From NCBI GenBank assembly GCA_944472155.2, contig OX235271.1, positions 39,978,633 through 40,042,632 of the forward strand: DNA of 64,000 nt. The letters are read 5' to 3'. Under the pieces are notes generated by a model. The model was not told the DNA's origin, searched no databases, and worked only from the letters and a program-made list of their open reading frames with translations. Positions 33,661 through 45,160 of the stretch are shown in pieces (position 1 is the first letter of the stretch; every line of letters starts with the position of its first letter). The position numbers were made by a program, and so were the translations under genes. Origin of the DNA: Trichobilharzia szidati (Eukaryota; Platyhelminthes; Trematoda; Strigeidida; Schistosomatidae).

Positions 33661-34541
33661 ATAAAAGCGTCCGAAAATAATTAGTTTTTCGGAAAGTAGA
33701 TCAGCGAAGAGTCTCTTTTCGGCAAATTCATTTTCTTAGCTGTACAATCGCAAATATAAATGTGTTATTTTGTATGTATGTATACATTAAGTTTGTCAAA
33801 CAAAAATACAATTGATTATAGTTATTTTAACTAAACAGGTGAAGATTGGTAATTGGAGTTACGTAATACAAAATCAGTCAAGAAAATTAGGTGTTAGTGA
33901 AATTAAGGTAGTAACAGAGGTGATGAGTTGTCACAAACAGTTGTTAAAAAGAAGTTATGTAGTAATATGAATAGTTTGATGAGTGAGTTTTACTCAGGAT
34001 GTACATAGGAACAAAGTAGATGATATGAAATTACGTAAGAGTTCTAAATGAATACAAGAATTATAAGCAATTAAAGAACAGGCAAAGAAACAAAATTAAG
34101 TCATCAAAATAAGAAAAATCAAATCAAAAAAGTTGTTACCAAGACAGTAGAGGTGGTTAAGTAATTCTCTTTTGTATGCACAGCTCCGGTTTTTCTATGT
34201 GAATGGCCAGAGCTTCAGTGATACAAAGAAGGCGAAACCGTATTGCCTTTGATAGGCTGTTCTTGACTCTGTAGATCACTTTGAAGGAGGCGTTTGTTGA
34301 AGTGGAATGATCAGTGTTAACCAGGTGTTCAATTATCGCACTCCTTATTGCACCACTATTGCCTTTTTGCAACCATGCTGGGTAGTGTTCTTGAATCCTC
34401 TTGTATTTTTGTTTGACAAACTTAATGTACACATACATACAAAACAACACATATATATTTGCGATTTTACAGCTAAAAAAATGAATTCGCCGAAAAGAGA
34501 CTCTTCGCTGATCTACGTGTTTTGTTTTCATTAATTCGCAA
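33661..34541 (-). mobile_element. Second PLE with inverted terminal arms, apparently nested
   Basis: The minus-strand open stretch 34403-34157 gives IQEHYPAWLQKGNSGAIRSA, IIEHLVNTDHST, ASFKVIYRVKNSLSKAIRFR and AIHIEKPELCIQK, the GIY-YIG C-terminus of the PLE family seen at 4291-5095. Inverted arms lie at about 33690-33812 and 34404-34525. A short direct repeat agtaaa occurs at 33655-33660 and 34542-34547. The RT domain is missing. Confidence 0.65.
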
Positions 34542-34647
34542 AGTAAACAGCTCTTAGTAGCGTTTCACTCTAGTGTTACTTGGAAGCTGGATAGCCTCAT
34601 ATTTGGAAATATTAAAGCTTTAAATGATACTTAATGTTATAAGGATA

Positions 34648-35445
34648 AAACTTGGTCACTGTGGTAGAGTATAATTCCGTTATGCATAAAATTTTATTTT
34701 GATAAAACTACACACTGGAACCGGTGGACCCAATTAGACAAAATAATATAATTAATAAAATACCTTGCAATGACTGTGAGCTAGGTCAACTACATAGGTC
34801 AAACTAGTAGATCAGGAGTAGTGAGATTATCAGGACAAAAGAATTTAGCTAAGGTAAGTGGGTGACCCCGTGAAGATAAGTAATTTAGAAAAAAGCTCAG
34901 CAATCGCACTACATGCATTAACACACAACCACACAATAAGATGGGAGAGGGTCAAAATTCTAAAAAGTAATCTAGGTAGGTGGAGATGGAGAGAGGTTGA
35001 TTACTAATCTTAGTTCATTGAGTCCACATCCAATACATGCAATAGAAATGACTCAACGCAAATACCAGATAAATGGAAGATATTATTACCAGCAGTCAAA
35101 TCAGAGGGCGATAATAAATAATCTTAAAATGTATTCAATTCACATTCTAACGGGTCATTTATTGTACTATAAAAACACCTTATTTCCTATCTGATTGGAT
35201 TTTATTGATAACACTAATATTATTTCCGAATGTACTTTGTCTTATAATGATTTTATCAAAATGTCTAATCAGTTTTACTCATGTATATAAATGAAGCAAG
35301 AAAGTTGTGTGAGTGGCTTGATATAATTATCAGCGGACATGATTTGTGCTCGAAATGCGGTCATCAGTAAATATATCACTTACTGTATAACACTGTGTAA
35401 TTTTATTAAAATTTTAATCCATAATGGAGTGATACTTATTGTAAA
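34648..35445 (+). mobile_element. Penelope-like element, truncated, with inverted terminus
   Basis: It starts with an inverted 3' end (ggtcactgtggtagagtata, cataaaattttattttgata), then jumps into coding sequence at gtggacccaattagacaaaa. The coding remnants parallel 50866-51270: an IPCND.CEL GIY-YIG core, SSAIALHALTHNHTIRWERV and WRWREVDY. It ends at about 35440 with a degenerate hammerhead-like segment (35318-35366: ttgat, ataatta, tgctc, gaaatgcggtc, atcag). Confidence 0.75.
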
Positions 35446-35496
35446 TTGGCTAGATGGTTAGATGGAAATGAATGGCATCAGAGAGAGACAGTGATG

Positions 35497-35572
35497 TATA
35501 TTTGGACTTAAAACTAGTTAGTGCAGTGTGTCTACTGCTTTGTTTGATGTGTACTCACTTCCATCAGTCAAG
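35497..35572 (-). repeat. S-family fragment
   Basis: Minus-strand similarity to the S end block (agtagacacactgcactaac, gtacacatcaaacaaagca). It is diverged. Confidence 0.35.
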
Positions 35573-35683
35573 CGGTGGTGTGCGTATATCAGATCTAAGC
35601 ACACTGAACTATTCAGATTTCATTGTCATAAAATAAACACTTGTTGTATGAAAAGAAAGTCTTCTGGTATTAATCTTAAAAAT

Positions 35684-35705
35684 TATATATATATATATAT
35701 ATATA
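35684..35705. repeat. (TA)n microsatellite
   Basis: An uninterrupted at-dinucleotide run. Confidence 0.9.
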
Positions 35706-35848
35706 GAAATGAGTACTTGTTGAATACACTATGGAGGTACCAAAATAAAAATGGTAACATGTAAAATATGTTTTAGTTGTACAAAGGTCCAGTCAATCTA
35801 AAAGTCTTTTGATCAGTGTGAACGAAGCAAAACAAAAACAAAAAAAAG

Positions 35849-35984
35849 ATTTTCATCATGAGCTGACATTAGTTTGAGAACCAGTGGAAAACCTGGGAGC
35901 ACTGGGGAGCTGTTTCGTCCTAGTTTGTGACTCTTCATCAGTAAGCACCCACTGGGATTGGAACCCAGGACCTTCTGGTTACAA
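35849..35984 (-). repeat. T-family 3' half (subfamily 1)
   Basis: Minus strand: ttggaacccagaaggtcctg-type tRNA-like box, then cttactgatgaagagtcaca, aactaggacgaaacagctcc, and ggttctcaaactaatgtcag. It is head-to-head with the next copy. Confidence 0.7.
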
Positions 35985-36412
35985 ATCCCTACAAACCAAC
36001 ACTTGAATATCAACGAGATGCTCACTAGCGACTTGCCCTATTCAGGTAGGTAGTTACCTGGGGTTCTAGTGAGAAGTCATGACCAGTAAGTTGCATCAGA
36101 TCGGGTGTGAGGACAAATACTCGTCGAAGACATTGACTAGCGGTCGCGCTATGTCGTGAATTGGCAGAAGTTAGAATTCATGGGCCATTGGATCGGGTCC
36201 CAGTGGTTTAATGGTATACGAGCTCGCCTTGTAACCAGAAGGTGCTGGGTTTGAATCCCGGGGGTGCGTACTGATGAAGAGTCCCGAACTAGGACGAAGG
36301 AAACAGCTGTCCAGTACTCCGTGCAGGTTTTCCAATGGTTCTCTAACTAATGTCAGCTCATGATGAAAATCCTGTAACCAATCAAATCCCTACAAACCAA
36401 CACTTGAAAAAA
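35985..36412 (+). repeat. T-family copy, nearly full length (subfamily 1)
   Basis: It opens with an end-block fragment (atccctacaaaccaacactt) joined to gatgctcactagcgac. It continues through gttctagtgagaagtcatga, the tRNA-like part (cagtggtttaatggtatacg, B-box gggtttgaatcccg) and the ribozyme relic at 36268-36318, which has a 4-nt insertion after cgaa. The end is ggttctctaactaatgtcag then caaatccctacaaaccaaca. Confidence 0.75.
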
Positions 36413-36722
36413 AAGATATTTGCAGGATACAAAAGAAAGAGTTCATCTCACTTGAAGACCTGCTAACAACCTTAACATTATACAAGTTAATTATAAATAA
36501 ATGTAAACACAGAACATATTTTGGGATAATTTCACATAGAAAGGGCATTTCATAGTTGTTTTTTTAGAAGAGTTATGAAATAGGAGGTATGAGTAGAGAA
36601 ATAGTTAATACTGAAATAACCAAATAACCAGAGTATATTCATATATATAATATGAAAAAAAATTGAGCCCAGTTTAATCTTACAAGTTTCTTCACTCTCA
36701 TTTTTTCTCAATCTAAATTTAT

Positions 36723-37247
36723 TTTCAAGAATTGATTTGTAAGGATTAGATTTGTTTTTTTGTTTTTTCGAGTTTCACCACAAATTGATATCACTTTGAC
36801 TGATATCGAAAAAAGCAAACAAATCTAATCCTTATAAATCAACTCTTGAAAATTATTCTGATGCTCGCTAGTGAGTGACTGGCTAAAGGACGGAGTTTCC
36901 TGCAGTGAGTTCTAGTGAGAAGTCGTGACCAGTGAGGTTCATCAAATCGGTAGTGAGGATACAGTTCCTGTCGATGACATTGGTTGGTACCAGTCGCTCT
37001 AAAATCATGAATTGGTAGAAGTTAGAATCCACGGGTTGGCCATTGAGCCGGGTCGGGTTGGGTCCCAGTGTCTGAATGGTATACGAGCTTACCTTGTAAC
37101 TGGAAGGTCCTGGGTTCGAACCCTAGTGATGAGTGCTTACTGCCGATGATTCCCAAACTAGGCCGACAGGAACAGCTGTCCAGTACTCCCTGATATTTTT
37201 CAACAGTTCTCTAACTGTGATATCAATCCGTGGCCAAGCTCGAAAAA
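36723..37247 (+). repeat. T-family copy (subfamily 2) preceded by an end-block foldback
   Basis: 36723-36850 is a foldback of the T end block (ttgatttgtaaggattagat and its complement). The full unit follows: gatgctcgctagtgagtgac, gttctagtgagaagtcgtga, the tRNA-like gtctgaatggtatacgagct with B-box gggttcgaaccctag, ribozyme relic cttactgccgatgattccca, and the end block. Confidence 0.75.
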
Positions 37248-37314
37248 GAACAAAATTTATTTTCCACTAATTTTGAAGTAATTATTTAGATTTTTCGGAA
37301 TAATTTGTAATTTT

Positions 37315-37490
37315 GATTATAGCTTGATTCCACAAAGCATTTTAGTACAAGTAGGGAATTTCCAGCATGTGAAATCGGTAGCCCAAATTTTACAGGCCGA
37401 CCATTGATATCAGGTGTGCATTGGCAGGGGATCGAACCCTGGGCCATGTGCATAGTAGGCGAGAGTCCTAACCGTTGTGCCACCTACTCA
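37315..37490 (-). mobile_element. SINE-B copy
   Basis: Minus-strand head gtaggtggcacaacggttag, B-box gggttcgatcccctgc, then tatcaatggtcggcctgtaa, and the CR1-like tail tgctggaaattccctacttg. Confidence 0.75.
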
Positions 37491-37499
37491 CACTGTTAA

Positions 37500-39120
37500 A
37501 TATCAGATATCTTTAGTGTCTACCCCTATCGTTGTTGTTGTTGTTGTCGTTGGGGATGTTGTTAACATTTTTGAGTAAACGTAGTTATTAAATCAAAAGT
37601 TTTTGTTTTCACACTGTGTTTATGGTCACACACTGACATTCCTTTTGATAACATTTAGCTGTTTTTTTTTTCATTTTGAGCACAAGAAACAATTACACTT
37701 ATCAACCATTTTAGATATAATAAGTACCTCCCCACCATTTCAGTATCCTTTTCTATCGTATTATTTGCAAATCTCTCTACTCTATATATAAACAAACACA
37801 TGTAAACAATTGAAAATAGTCTCTCTTTCTTTTTTTTACTATTTATAATGATGGATTGTATGCTGAAAAGAAAAATAAAACTATGCGTAATTTATTTTAC
37901 TGCTTCTTTTTTAAAGAATGTACTTATTGTCTAAATTGCTTAAAAAACTAATCAAATCATCAAGCGTCATGATGACTACATCTCATTTTATTGATTGAAG
38001 CAATGAAAAATACTTTGTAATCCATGAATGTATATATTAGTTGTGTCTGTGTGCATTACAATCTATCCCTCTTATGATCACTTGTTTTGCTTTCAATACT
38101 GTATTTCAATGACACTTGACACCTACTGATGACGCCATTATTAGTACTAGTAATCATAACAGTAATAATAATAATAATAATGATAGTAATAGTAGTTGTA
38201 GTAATGTTGCTTGTAACAGTAAAAAAAACAGTAACAGTAAAGTTCTGTAGCTAAGATGAAAAACAGCACTCTATACTGTCATCTACTTGCTCTCTGCATT
38301 TAACTCAAATGTATCTGGTGGGTAGGATTTGTTATTATTATTATTATTATTATTCAGTAATTATTTAGTAATAATTCATTATTATTATTATTATTGTCAC
38401 TCTCGCTTTCATGATGATGTTTACATGTGTTGATTTATAAGTACATATACACCTTGAAGAAGAAGAAGAAAGAAAAAACACATAGAGACAAACATAAGCA
38501 CATCAAGTGTTCAGCTACACACTAGTCACTGGCAGACACAATTATGCACGCACGCACTAACACACACAAACATATACACATACGTGTAAATAAGTACGCA
38601 TTCACATGTCTATATATTATACTTTTAGAAAACTAAAGTAACACGTAAGATATATATATATATACATGGCAAAAGAAAGGCTTTCGGTTAGTTGCTAAAG
38701 TGAACAAAGCAGTGTCAAGTCAACTGCTGTTTGGTAACCACACACGCACATACATACATACACACATACATACATACACAAATATATAATTTAGCCAGCT
38801 ATTGGGGTGCATTTATTTCACCATCATCGCCAACATCATCATCATCAGCAGAACAAGGCTACTTAACTAAGAGTTCAAGGAATATCACCGTCAATTTTAA
38901 CTTTATTGTCATTTTAGACGGTCAACATGTAAGTTAGACAGTTCTGTGTAATTATGGTCAATAAAAAGGTTAATTAGTCAATATTATTATTTACCATGAT
39001 TTCATAAAATTGTAATAGTATTTTTTCTTTCCTCTCAAGTGGATGATTTTTAATGTAGTGTTATTGTTCTTAATGTGTCCAATGGTCTAAATGAGAAGCC
39101 TTTAATTGTCTTTGTAGACA
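37500..39120. other. Intergenic DNA rich in microsatellites
   Basis: It has a gttgttgttgttgttgtcgt tract (37530), taataataataataatgata (38164), a (ATT)n at 38333-38354, a catacatacatacacacata tract near 38755, and catcatcatcatcagcag at 38836. No gene was found. Confidence 0.45.
38333..38354. repeat. (ATT)n microsatellite
   Basis: A perfect trinucleotide run. Confidence 0.9.
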
Positions 39121-39124
39121 ATTA

Positions 39125-39206
39125 TCTTCATAGAAGAATTTATACTGAAGCTTCCCAGTTAAACGATCCAGCTATCTGAACACAAACACAACAAAATATT
39201 TTGATA
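39125..39206 (+). repeat. Dispersed repeat W fragment
   Basis: tttatactgaagcttcccag, then ttaaacgatccagctatctg and aacacaaacacaacaaa resemble the W end block. Confidence 0.35.
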
Positions 39207-39365
39207 TTCAAGTATTGGTTTGTAGGGATTTAATTGATTGGTTACAGGATTTCATCATGAGCTGACAATGGTTACAGAACCACTGGAAAACCTGCACGGA
39301 GTGCTGGACAGCTGTTTCGTCCTAGTTAGGGTCTCTTCACAGTACACACCCACCGGGGTTCTAGA
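39207..39365 (-). repeat. T-family 3' fragment (subfamily 1)
   Basis: Minus strand: gtgtactgtgaagagaccct, aactaggacgaaacagctgt, ccagcactccgtgcaggttt, ggttctgtaaccattgtcag. Confidence 0.65.
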
Positions 39366-40388
39366 CAATAACACTGTCAAGTATCCCTTAGATAAGAAAA
39401 GTTTAAGGCATCTCAATACTAGAAATTCCTTCACAGAATTTGTAAAAAGAACTGGTATTTTAAAGCATAGTTGCAATTACATACGATTTTTACATCTAAG
39501 AATAAACACGATATTTGTTCAGTAATCCGCGTTCTATGTATTCAGTAAAACATCAGGATAGTAGTGATAGGAAATTTTTAATTAAATCTCCCAATAACTT
39601 GTTCCAAAATTGAAGTACTCTATTTTGTTTAAATTAACCAGTATGATGAAGTAAATAATGTCTGATTTTGTATAACTGGCACCTGGTACGAGCGTTTCCA
39701 TGATGCACTGAAGTAAACTTTGAGTTTATTCTATGGTTGGTAGTTACCAATGAAATTCAGAACGAGTAGGCTGGTCGGCTGCTGGCTGTAACAACATTCC
39801 TAGTGAATGGTGGCGTTTCCCCTGAAAACTGAAAACCAGCAGATGTATCCAACCGGTGATTCTTAAAAAAACAATACCTGCCTCTTGGCCACCAAAAGGC
39901 AAATAGAAACTTATTCTATGTGATGATAAGATATTTCATTACCTGAAAACAGATCAAAGTTATAGTATAGTATGGGAGATAGGTAACAAATGTACATAGT
40001 ATGATTTCGAAGGGAAGATTTGTAGAAATTTTCTAGAAAAGTAAGACAGTTGAAGAGTACGGCGCATAAAAAACAGCTAAAATGGATGTTTATTCATGCA
40101 TAATAGATGGGACAGCTCAAGATGTTGGATGGGCTGGAACTTCTCGCATTTCGACTGCACATTTGTCTTCTTTTGATTATTCTCTAAATTCAAATCACTA
40201 GTATTACTGCATACTTTTCGCTTAGTTCGCCTGTTTCACCTACTACACCTTGAGAACATGTCGCTGTTATACTTCTAAGCTTTGATCGATTGTCATACAT
40301 AAAATACACTAAATTTAACTATAAATCATCGATATTTTTCCTAGTGCATCTCAATAAAGTTGTAAATACTTTTAAGCAAGGTCTCAAC
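39366..40388. other. Intergenic DNA
   Basis: No feature is supported. An open frame at 39238-39525 is mostly T-family sequence read through into unique DNA. Confidence 0.35.
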
Positions 40389-40626
40389 GATTGTTTTTTT
40401 TCCTTCACGTTACCCAGTGGAACATAGGGCTTCAAGCTAGTGGCTTTAAGTTTCGTTAGCAGCGTTTATTTTACAGGATGGGGTTGCTAGCCTCATGCCC
40501 AACCTCCCCTCTTCACCAGCATTATTTCTGGCTTAGTGAGGTAAAGGAGTGCGTCGACCGGGGATAGAGCCCCGGACCACGTGCATGGTCGGCGAGCGTC
40601 CTAACCGCTATGCCACCGACGCACCT
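40389..40626 (-). mobile_element. SINE-A copy
   Basis: It is nearly full length on the minus strand: ggtgcgtcggtggcatagcg head, catgcacgtggtccggggct, and tail gttccactgggtaacgtgaa. The 7-mer gattgtt flanks both sides (near 40390 and 40628), a possible target-site duplication. Confidence 0.85.
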
Positions 40627-40639
40627 GGATTGTTACAAT

Positions 40640-41370
40640 TTTCATATTCATAAAAGTCTAGTTTATATTTGTTACACTTTCGACATAAATCTAAGCGTTA
40701 TTCATAGTGACTTGATTTCATTTCTATCTGGGAATCCTTGTTGTTGAGGGCTCAGATTTACTTTTTACAAGTTTGACCAGTGAGATCTAAAGACGACAAA
40801 GTTCATGCCTGAAATTCCATCGATAAACAATTAACACGTTCACGTCAATTCGAATGCTAAAACGTACAACACTTACAACTATCTTGACACACAATCCCTT
40901 ATAAATCCGACTATAACTCGTTAAAGTGTGTTGTTATCTTGTTGAAACATAAGAATATATATGTGAAACAAGATCTATCTGTATTACATTTTACAACTTA
41001 TCATCATTATGCATCATCTTAGGATGTACTGGCCTTGAGAAATCGATAAAATGAGGAAAACTCAATTTGTTTATTTTGTTATTTTTATTGGTAGTAGGTT
41101 AAGTGTAAAACTGACGGTGTGAGGATATCTCCACACTTGTTATTATATTCCTCTGCTGGACACTTTTCTTGTCATACTTTTCCCGCGTTAATTAATTCAT
41201 TTCACTCTTAGTTAAACTGTGTCATTGGTTCATCAAACTGTCTATCTGACAAACTTCTACAAAGTGAAACGGAGTTATGTAGGGGATATATAACATTTAA
41301 AGGTTAATATTATTCTGAAGACGGCCATAATGGAATAATTAATAATAATAATGATAATGATAATAATAGC
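40640..41370. other. Intergenic DNA
   Basis: An aataataataatgataatga tract lies at 41340-41368. Nothing else was recognised. Confidence 0.3.
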
Positions 41371-41374
41371 ACAG

Positions 41375-41560
41375 GGTTGATCATGAGCTGACGTCATTTA
41401 GAGAACCATTGAAAATTAGGAAGTAGAGAACAGCTATTTCATCCTAGTTTGGGACTCTTCATCGGTATGCACCCACTGTGGTTACGAGGAGAGCTCGTAG
41501 TCCACTCAACCATTAGGAACGGACCGAAAGGTCCATGAATTCCACCTTCTGATAATTCAT
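41375..41560 (-). repeat. T-family copy (subfamily 1)
   Basis: Minus strand: gtgcataccgatgaagagtc, ccaaactaggatgaaatagc, then ggttctctaaatgacgtcag. It pairs head-to-head with the copy at 41858. Confidence 0.6.
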
Positions 41561-41561
41561 A

Positions 41562-41716
41562 TAAGTATAAAACATGGGCACTGTGGTATAGTATAACTCC
41601 ATTATGGATAAGATTTTATTTTGATAAATCACACAGTGTTATACAGTAATATTAATTGATGACGTTTCGAGCACAAACTGTTGCTCTTAATCATATCAAG
41701 TCAATCAATCAATCCT
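41562..41716 (-). mobile_element. Solo PLE 3' terminus with hammerhead-like fold
   Basis: The minus strand ends in accacagtgcccatgttt and carries a full hammerhead-like arrangement at 41656-41699: ttgat, atgatta, a, gagca, loop, tgctc, gaaacgtc, atcaa. Helix I is a perfect 5 bp. Core positions 3 and 8 are A and U. Confidence 0.65.
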
Positions 41717-41857
41717 GTGGCTAATTAAATCCCTGCAAACCAACACTTGAATATGAATCAACTCATAAAGTTTTTCCCGAAAAATGCATTTATACCTAAT
41801 ACAGAATTTTTAGTGAGTTCCATTGCAAGGTATTTACCCTTTGTGTAGAATCTTCAA

Positions 41858-42121
41858 ATAATAATTGGCAGAAGTTAGAATTCATGGGCCACTGGATCGG
41901 TTCCCAGTGGCTGCTGAATGGTATACGAGCTTGCCTTGTAACCAGAAGGTCCTGGGTTCGAACCCAAGTGTGTGCGCACTGATGAGGAGTTACAAACTAG
42001 GCTGACGAAATGGCTGTCCAGTACTCCGTGCAGGTTTTCCAATGGTTCTCTAACTGATGTCAGCTTATGATGAAATCCTCCATCCAATCAAACAAAATCC
42101 CTACAAACTAATACTTGAAAA
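41858..42121 (+). repeat. T-family copy (subfamily 1)
   Basis: It has the tRNA-like gctgctgaatggtatacgag, B-box gggttcgaacccaag, and ribozyme relic cgcactgatgaggagttaca, then ctgacgaaatggctgtccag. End blocks are ggttctctaactgatgtcag and aatccctacaaactaatact. Confidence 0.7.
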
Positions 42122-42800
42122 TAATATAATAATCGATAATACATCACCTAAAACAATAGTGTTCCATCCGAAGTGTGCTTCAATGCTACTCCACAATGTT
42201 TTCCCTTGATTTTCTTCGAAAAACTCCCAGCGGTAGATAGAAAGTGGTTTGAAATGGTGCACAAGCATAGACTGTGACTCACTGTGGTAATTAGAAGATT
42301 AGAACAATTTGAAGTGGAGTAAAAACGATGCATTTTGATGAATACAAAGTTTAGTTGGCCCAATGATTTAATTAAGCCGCCAATTCTTGATTTTTCCTTT
42401 ATGAACACTAAACTCGATATACTAGAATATCATCTAGTTATACATTTTATCGAGAATTTAGTAAATATCATCCATCTGCTTTTATGTCAGTTAATGCAGT
42501 ACATTTATAACCTTAGAAATTATTTAACCCGGTTATAATCCAGTACTTACCATATTTTTATCACGACCAGAACTTCATAGAACTACGTTTACGTATATCA
42601 GCACTTGCTTTTGACTTTAGGTACTGAAAAGATTACAGTTTCCAAGTAAAAACTGGGCGGATTCGATCTGTTCATCTGTATCATGATATGAGTTGATTAT
42701 GATGATAACATAGAAGTAGGTGCATGAGTGTTAGGCGAAATTCATCTCATATTCTTTGGTCTTAAAATATTTGTATAGGTAATTCACGTTTCACTTGGTA
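42122..42800. other. Intergenic DNA
   Basis: Overlapping short open frames at 42148-42538 on both strands show no recognisable domain. Confidence 0.3.
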
Positions 42801-42804
42801 TTAG

Positions 42805-42910
42805 TTTCAAGGTTGTTCTCATCATGAACCGACATCATTTAGGGGAACAATAAAAACCGGGGAGCACTAGACACTTGTTTCGTCTTACTTTTGAACTCTT
42901 CAGAGTTGTT
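42805..42910 (-). repeat. T-family 3' fragment
   Basis: Minus strand: gaagagttcaaaagtaagac, gaaacaagtgtctagtgctc. It is diverged. Confidence 0.5.
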
Positions 42911-43479
42911 GTTTCAATATTAATTAAATCAATGGATGACTTCAAAATCCACAAAATTTCAAGTGTTTATTTTCCAATAAGTTTCCCTAATTTTCATCTT
43001 TATTCATAAATCGGATATAAATAGTTGAGAAAAGCAACACCTTTTTTTAACGTCCAAAATCTGTTTATAATGACGACATGTTTAAACTTGGTAAAGTAAT
43101 ATACTTACTACTCTATGAAAAACTTAAAAAAAATACATAAATGTACTTCTGAAATCTAATCCTTTAATAATGGAAGTATCATGAAAATTGTCTTCCCCGG
43201 AATTTTGTTTTCATACACTCACTGACTCTACATGAAGACATATTAAATAAATATTTGGAAAAATGTTGTATGGAAATGATTCAAGGATATGAAAAAAGTA
43301 TTCCAAAGGAGATTTCTTCACGAATTAACATCATCAGTCCTGCGCGTATGTAAAGACATTTTACCTTAACTTACGCTTTCCATGCATCCCATTAATCGGT
43401 AGAACTGCGGCATGTCTCAATTGACTGAGTTTGTTAATTGAGTAACACTCTTTCAGAATTTTAATTAACTCAAGAACAA
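42911..43479. other. AT-rich intergenic DNA
   Basis: Nothing was recognised. Confidence 0.3.
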
Positions 43480-43660
43480 TTTTCAAGTATTGGTTTTGTA
43501 GGGAATTTTGTATGATTGACCGGGAGATTTCATCATGAGCTGATATCAGTTAGAGAACCATTAGAAAACCTGCACGGAGTACTAGACAGCTGTTTCGTCA
43601 GCCTAGTTTGGGACTCTTCATCAGTACGCACTGACTGGGATTTGAACTCAGGAACATTTT
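43480..43660 (-). repeat. T-family 3' fragment (subfamily 1)
   Basis: Minus strand: gtgcgtactgatgaagagtc, ccaaactaggctgacgaaac, agctgtctagtactccgtgc. The helix I strands gtactg and tagtac still pair apart from one wobble. Confidence 0.65.
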
Positions 43661-43664
43661 TGAT

Positions 43665-44530
43665 AAGAAAGCCTCTCAAGATTGTCCTTTATTCAATTAT
43701 AGATTTAATTTATTTGTGATTTGTAATGAATGTGGTAAATAGTTCATAAGTTATGTCCATTATACTTTGTTGTTGTACAGGACTGTAAATGGTGGTTACT
43801 TATTCCTTCAATAATCATTTTTTTTGTAAAGTGCTTGGAAAAAATAACAGAAACACGTGTCACTTCAGAGGACATCTGGATAAGTATATTGTTCTAGAGG
43901 TACATTCTAGCCAGGTTAGACGAACTCACGGCCCAATATCACTCCATCATAATATATATATATATATATATGTACCTTAGATGTTTGTCAAATTTAAGGA
44001 GTGTGTGTTCGACTTGTGTTTTATGACCATAACTCGAAAAGTGGTTTTATTATCTGTAACTTTGACGATTTCATTCTCTTAAGTTTTCTATTTTGAAAAG
44101 GAATTAAATTTTTTTTCTTTTCATAAAGTCATTTGATTCAACTTCTAAATGAATTTATAAGGAAAACAGATAAAACCGGACAGAGTTTATACATCCTTCT
44201 TCTAATGGCTACTATTTTGATTCCCATAAATCAGTTGGTCACCAGTAGGGAAATGAAGATGTTGAAAATGTAAAATTTTAAAAGAAAAGAAAAGACACCA
44301 GCACTAACAACAAAACAGTGATTAAATTATTTGAAACATAAATATGTCATGTCGACAATACTTGTATAATAAGTATCTATGGTTGTACAATGGGATATGA
44401 TAATTGTTTTAATAAAGACTGAATCTTCGATGGTAGAATGTTAGATCTAATTAGAAATAAATTGCCTATTTATACGAGCTAAACTTATCAATAAAAATTT
44501 GTTGATTTCGAAAAGAATTTAGTTAATAAA
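43665..44530. other. AT-rich intergenic DNA
   Basis: It includes an (AT)n run at 43952-43971. No gene was seen. Confidence 0.35.
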
Positions 44531-44533
44531 TCG

Positions 44534-44748
44534 TTTTCAAGAATTAGTTTGTAGACCAAGGATTGATATCAGATAGAGAACCATTGAAAACCATCACAGA
44601 ATACTGGACAGCTGTTTCTGTGTAGTTTGGGAATCATTGGCAGTACGTACCCACCACAGGGGGTTCGAACCGAGGACCCTCCGGTTACAAGGCAAGCTTG
44701 TATATCATTCAGCCACTGCGACCCGACCCGACCCAACCCGCCTCAATG
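44534..44748 (-). repeat. T-family copy (subfamily 2)
   Basis: Minus strand: gctgaatgatatacaagctt, B-box ggttcgaaccccctgtgg, gtacgtactgccaatgattc, aacagctgtccagtattctg. It stops at a SINE-V copy. T sequence resumes at 45039 with about 55 bp of overlap, so two separate fragments are as likely as one split copy. Confidence 0.65.
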
Positions 44749-45038
44749 TAGTCTAGCATCTAGATGATGTAGCTCAGTTGTTTTCGTACTGAACTGCCTC
44801 GAATCTCAGCGTTACTTAAAATTTCAAAACACCTTAACCCATTACATTTGGATCTATTTATTTTTGAGGATATTGTAGGAGAAATGATATTTCATTACAA
44901 TACTTCAACGTATATTTGGAACATTTTTCGAGGAACACGCTTAGAAGACCACCGAATGACATCGCATGTTAGGCTGTTGCTTGAGTGGAACCCGAATAGG
45001 AAACGACGAGTGGGTGGTGTGTCCGAAGATGACATGGT
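44749..45038 (+). mobile_element. SINE-V: tRNA-like head with RTE-like tail
   Basis: It begins tagtctagcatctagatgat and has a tRNA-like head (gatgtagctcagttgttttc, B-box-like gcctcgaatctcagc). After a spacer comes an RTE-like body (gcttgagtggaacccgaata, ggaaacgacgagtgggtggt). A reverse-complement relative, with the RTE tail complete, is at 52555-52985. Confidence 0.6.
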
Positions 45039-45160
45039 CAAGCTCGCATACCATTCAGCCACTGGGACCCGACCCGACCTGACTTAACGGTTAACTCGTG
45101 GATTCTAACTTCTACCAATTCGTGATTTTAGCACGACTGACACCAACCATTGTCATCTGC
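45039..45160 (-). repeat. T-family fragment
   Basis: Minus strand: acaatggttggtgtcagtcg, tagaagttagaatccacgag, and the gggtc-rich pentamer run before the tRNA-like box. Confidence 0.6.

Noticed and set aside
34307..34534. Plus-strand open frame of 75 codons
   Set aside because: It lies antisense to the GIY-YIG coding remnant and in the terminal inverted arm of the nested PLE; no domain of its own.
38731..38937. Open frame beginning with a His/Thr/Tyr repeat
   Set aside because: It is the translation of a catacata microsatellite.
44534..45160. SINE-V insertion with a ~55-bp target-site duplication in a T copy
   Set aside because: T sequence overlaps by about 55 bp on both sides, but the overlaps are too diverged from each other for a duplication of the same age as the insertion; two separate T fragments are as likely.
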